Part shown: positions 29,115 to 30,797 of the stretch, piece by piece
How the letters are laid out: each line of letters starts with the position of its first letter
How positions within the stretch are numbered: the stretch's first letter is position 1
Source: a virus
IMG/VR virus record: IMGVR_UViG_3300032893_003197
Coordinates: 1 to 30,797 of that record
Reading direction: 5' to 3' (one strand)
Length of the DNA: 30,797 nucleotides
Notes under the pieces: model-generated
Told to the model about the DNA's origin: nothing
What the model saw: only the letters and a program-made list of their open reading frames with translations
Database searches by the model: none
Made by a program: the position numbers and the translations under genes

Positions 29115-30797
29115 TTAGACCGGGTAAAGAGGAGTATTTAAGTTCCTATTATCATAGGACTTTTCTTGCTCTAGGTCCACAGAGTACTCCTCGCGGCGCA
29201 AGGCAAAGCCCATATCGCGTAACCACCGAAGGGCCTGAGAAGTCGTATCCACGAGATCATCGTGGCTGCCCTTGGGGAATATAGCACATTGATTGATAAC
29301 TTTATCAGCCCAAGCACGGTCCGGAGCGTATATCATTCCATCCCGGAACAAATGTTCTATGGAGTTAACCCTTGTCCACTTGTCGCCATATTTCTTGGGA
29401 TCAATAAGTTCCACCCCTAAATGACCGCTGCCTCGAATCAGGCGATGGAGTTCCTGCCCCACTGACTGGCCGCTTCCCTTGGCTTCGATCAAAAGTCTAT
29501 CGACGGGGAAGGTGGGTTTCCCGTTTCCTGGAATACAAGTATCGATAACCTTCTGAAGCAAATCAGTAAATTGAAGCCGCTCCTCCCAAGCATAGAGCAG
29601 CATGATCTTGGGGTTCTTGATAGCCTCCGCGTTCTCTAACCATTTCAAATGACGGCCATAAGGGTCCGGAACCGGCTGGATAACCTCCTCAGGAATGTCT
29701 CGCCACACCCCCCAAACTGTTAAGGCCGATGGATCGTTCTCATCCTTCTCGGTAAAGGCCGGGTCGAGGGATGCTACAATGAATTCAAAATTGGGAAGCC
29801 TCTCCCGCTCCCAGAGCTGCCAGTATTCTTCCTTGATGATGGCACCACCGCGAGGCACAGGATATTGCTGGTACTGACCGGACCAAGCATAGGGACCCTT
29901 GTCCCTCTCCATGTTCTGGCAGACTTCTTCGGTAAACCGTTCCGGCCAAGCCAGCTCGCCCTCTTCGGTCCGGGGGTCTTCCCAGATAATAGGTTCCTGC
30001 TTTACCTCTCCTGTTTCTTCATCAACGATATCTTCCATCCCCAAGACCGTAACGCAATGGCGCTTGATCTCATGCCTCATGGGGATCATGAGATGGGTAT
30101 AACCCATCTGGCGTGCTAGTGCGACGCCACTGACATCATCCTCGTGAAGTCTTTGTTGGATAATAACAATTGCGCTTTCTTGGGGATTGTTAAGACGGTC
30201 AGGAACGACTTCGGTAAACCACATATTGGTGGTATGCCGGACCTGTTCCGATTCCATCTCCATAGTGTTGTTGGCGTCGTCAATGATAAACCTGTCGCCG
30301 CGCTCGCCGACGCCGATACCGCTGACTGAGGTTGCCAGCTTCCAGCCCGTTTCGTTGTTGGCGAATTTGACCTTAGTAAATTGTTCGTTAGAAATCTTGA
30401 ATCGTTTTCCCCACATTTTTTGATAGCGGTCGCTGATAACGATATTGCGGCAGCGCATATTATCGCGTTCAGTCAGGTGATTCGAATAGGATGAGCACAC
30501 ATACCGAAGCCATGGCCTGTTGCGGGGACCCCATTCCCAAGCAGGCCAGAACACGTCAGTCATCAACGATTTGGTAAAACCCGGAGGAACGTTAATCAGG
30601 AGACGCTTGATGTGACCGAAGGTAACTGCTTCAAGGTGTTCGGCTACCGCCTCGATAGCCCATCCTTTGATAAAGGGAATGGCCGGTTCCACGACTGGCC
30701 ATACATATTCGGCAAACCCAATAAGGGATTCCTCGGCCCGCTCGCGTTCCTTGAGCCTCGCTATCGCGGCAGCAGCCTTAAGAACTAAAGTATTCAT
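29115..30797 (-). CDS. Terminase large subunit (TerL)
   Basis: The ATPase domain shows Walker A at residues 69-77 (NVPPGFTKS) and Walker B at 170-174 (FIIDD). The nuclease domain shows VASLDPAF with D345, IEAKGSG with E438, and HDDLVD at 512-517. The protein packages the genome into the prohead and cuts it. The 560-aa length is usual. The ATG is the last three bases of the window, so any TerS or further upstream gene is outside; the contig was probably rotated to this gene. Coding and function are confident. Confidence 0.95.
   Translation of the reverse strand: MNTLVLKAAAAIARLKERERAEESLIGFAEYVWPVVEPAIPFIKGWAIEAVAEHLEAVTFGHIKRLLINVPPGFTKSLMTDVFWPAWEWGPRNRPWLRYVCSSYSNHLTERDNMRCRNIVISDRYQKMWGKRFKISNEQFTKVKFANNETGWKLATSVSGIGVGERGDRFIIDDANNTMEMESEQVRHTTNMWFTEVVPDRLNNPQESAIVIIQQRLHEDDVSGVALARQMGYTHLMIPMRHEIKRHCVTVLGMEDIVDEETGEVKQEPIIWEDPRTEEGELAWPERFTEEVCQNMERDKGPYAWSGQYQQYPVPRGGAIIKEEYWQLWERERLPNFEFIVASLDPAFTEKDENDPSALTVWGVWRDIPEEVIQPVPDPYGRHLKWLENAEAIKNPKIMLLYAWEERLQFTDLLQKVIDTCIPGNGKPTFPVDRLLIEAKGSGQSVGQELHRLIRGSGHLGVELIDPKKYGDKWTRVNSIEHLFRDGMIYAPDRAWADKVINQCAIFPKGSHDDLVDTTSQALRWLRDMGFALRREEYSVDLEQEKSYDNRNLNTPLYPV

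Noticed and set aside
1-30797. Prophage integration features (integrase, attachment sites, repressor), tRNA genes
   Set aside because: No integrase-like catalytic motif, tRNA cloverleaf or repressor-type helix-turn-helix gene was recognised. The window covers only packaging and virion genes, so lifestyle cannot be inferred.

Overview
The window is part of a tailed double-stranded DNA phage (Caudoviricetes): the packaging, head and tail genes, all on the minus strand and packed almost without gaps. I found no plus-strand gene, tRNA, rRNA or CRISPR array. The P22-like parts (wide portal protein, two short adaptor-like proteins, a gp10-like hub/nozzle, and no tape-measure or sheath gene) point to a short-tailed, podovirus-like virion. 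The very large Q/A/G-rich proteins at the far end look like internal or ejected proteins. The host cannot be read from the sequence; strong Shine-Dalgarno sites and a GroES-like gene fit a Gram-negative bacterium, but only weakly.

Layout in transcription order (right to left). TerL starts on the last base of the window, so the contig was probably rotated to this gene, or cut there. It is followed by portal, a 73-aa protein, a GGKV-motif protein, an 80-aa protein, a GroES-like co-chaperonin, a coiled-coil scaffold candidate, an HNH endonuclease, and 185-aa and 66-aa proteins. The only sizeable intergenic gap (172 bp) comes next. It holds a candidate promoter with a dyad, then a 93-nt, nearly continuous hairpin whose distal arm contains both the ribosome binding site of the next gene and a five-residue leader ORF. 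Behind it come the cement-like protein, a 118-aa protein, the major capsid protein and a 340-aa virion protein. A Lys/His/Gly-rich gene then ends in a possible programmed -1 frameshift that would add a conserved 68-codon tail.

From about 19.0 to 12.3 kb lies a run of small beta-rich presumed virion proteins, with a glycine-rich adhesin-like protein, a Rossmann/glycosyltransferase-like protein, an eight-cysteine zinc protein and a protein built from SEPVRFKPGL repeats. From 12.3 to 6.9 kb are adaptor, zinc-ribbon fusion, adaptor, hub and tail-collar fibre. From 6.9 kb to the left edge are a 1116-aa protein with two ADP-ribosyltransferase-like regions, a GNAT acetyltransferase, a 708-aa Q-rich protein and a large protein cut by the window edge.

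Thirteen gene junctions have the form TAATG and several more are ATGA or directly abutting, so translational coupling is probably a general control here. The observations most worth checking are the structured leader before the cement/capsid genes, the A AAG GGG frameshift site, the double ADP-ribosyltransferase protein, and a short GG-x-V motif shared by four otherwise unrelated proteins. All function calls come from reading motifs by eye; no database search was run.
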